A DNA stretch of 64,000 nucleotides. It comes from Halomarina salina (GTDB lineage: Archaea; Halobacteriota; Halobacteria; Halobacteriales; Haloarculaceae). Shown here piece by piece: positions 63,631 through 64,000 of the stretch (position 1 is the stretch's first letter; every line of letters begins with the position of its first letter). The translations under genes were made by a program, and so were the position numbers. Under the pieces are notes generated by a model, which was not told the origin of the DNA, made no database searches, and saw nothing but the letters and a program-made list of their open reading frames with translations. The stretch spans positions 310,001 through 374,000 of the forward strand of contig NZ_JALLGW010000001.1 in NCBI RefSeq assembly GCF_023074835.1, given 5' to 3'.

Positions 63631-64000
63631 ATGGACGCGAACGGGGGTCGCGGGGCGGACGCGAGCCACGACCGACTCGCCTCGATGCTCGCTGGCGACG
63701 ACCTCGCGTTCGCCGAGTCGGCGACGACCGTCGACCACCCCTTCGTCGCCGACGACGCCGATGCGGACGACGTGTTCCCCCAGTCCGTCGCCAGCGGCGG
63801 CCCGACGCCGACGGGCGTCATCCTCTGGACCCGCCTCGCACCCGACGCGTTCGACCCGGAGGTCGGGGTGGGCGTCGAAGTGGCCCACGACCCCGACTTC
63901 GACGACGTCGTCTACCGGGGCGTCGTCGACGACGCCGACCGCGTCGCGACCCACGACCACACGCTGAAGATCGACCTCGACGGTCACCTCGACCCCGACT
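63631..64000 (+). CDS. PhoD-like phosphatase, N-terminal part (runs off window)
   Basis: An ATG at 63631 opens a frame that continues to the window edge. The region after residue 50 (DVFPQSVASGGPTPTGVILW, then TRLAP and VEVAHDPDF) is the N-terminal Fn3-like domain of the PhoD family of phosphodiesterase/alkaline phosphatases. The residues before it have no Tat signal, unlike classical PhoD, so this form may stay in the cytoplasm. The catalytic domain is outside the window. Confidence 0.85.
   Translation, partial: MDANGGRGADASHDRLASMLAGDDLAFAESATTVDHPFVADDADADDVFPQSVASGGPTPTGVILWTRLAPDAFDPEVGVGVEVAHDPDFDDVVYRGVVDDADRVATHDHTLKIDLDGHLDPD

Overview
The window is from a haloarchaeon (class Halobacteria). 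The proteins are very acidic and the DNA is GC-rich with G/C third codon positions. Many exported proteins carry a twin-arginine signal followed by a lipobox. There are three bacterio-opsin-activator (HTH_10) regulators, a HalOD1 protein, a TrmB regulator, an archaeal pantoate kinase and many leaderless, TATA-driven genes. I see no rRNA, tRNA, CRISPR array or intact insertion sequence. The window reads as chromosome with a rich accessory and cell-surface content.

Layout. 1-3.3 kb: end of a double beta-propeller gene, a lamin-tail-domain pseudogene remnant, a repeat-built lipoprotein and a CBS-domain gene that looks frameshifted. 3.6-8.2 kb: aldehyde dehydrogenase, an HTH_10 regulator, a truncated haemoglobin and a Tat lipoprotein hydrolase. 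8.2-13.6 kb: small membrane proteins around a FAD oxidoreductase fused to a Rieske domain, DUF2243, a DUF892 ferritin-like protein and a zinc-ribbon protein. 13.7-24 kb: transport block with RND exporter plus TrmB regulator, zinc-ribbon membrane protein/TetR/MATE operon with a perfect palindromic operator, and an ABC exporter with two paralogous permeases and a second TetR. 24-33 kb: glutamate-cysteine-ligase-like enzyme, a Tat lipoprotein with two ferritin-like domains, a metzincin ORF in the same frame as an upstream Tat-signal ORF, two tandem Ser/Asp-rich secreted proteins and a C2H2/TM/His-rich protein.

33-43.5 kb: a DUF4352-like lipoprotein, two small ribbon-helix-helix-like genes, a large PAS/GAF/HTH_10 sensor, small zinc-finger genes, a Tat subtilase, a GtrA protein and a winged-helix protein. 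43.7-47.4 kb: a two-domain KaiC-like ATPase followed by a receiver/PAS/GAF/HTH_10 regulator. 47.4-52.4 kb: F420-type LLM oxidoreductase, pantoate kinase and a DUF4397 lipoprotein. 52.4-62 kb: a cell-surface glycan-type cluster (DegT aminotransferase, flippase, asparagine-synthase-like amidotransferase, phosphodiesterase, FemAB-like transferase) with a paralogous beta-propeller gene on each side. 62-64 kb: an orphan CARF/HTH regulator, a palindrome-rich stretch, a HalOD1 protein and the start of a PhoD-like phosphatase.

The least-explained parts are the paired Ser/Asp proteins with a near-identical core, the propeller family bracketing the glycan cluster, the split Tat/metzincin locus and the small RHH-like pair. 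All functional names come from motif reading; no database search was run.
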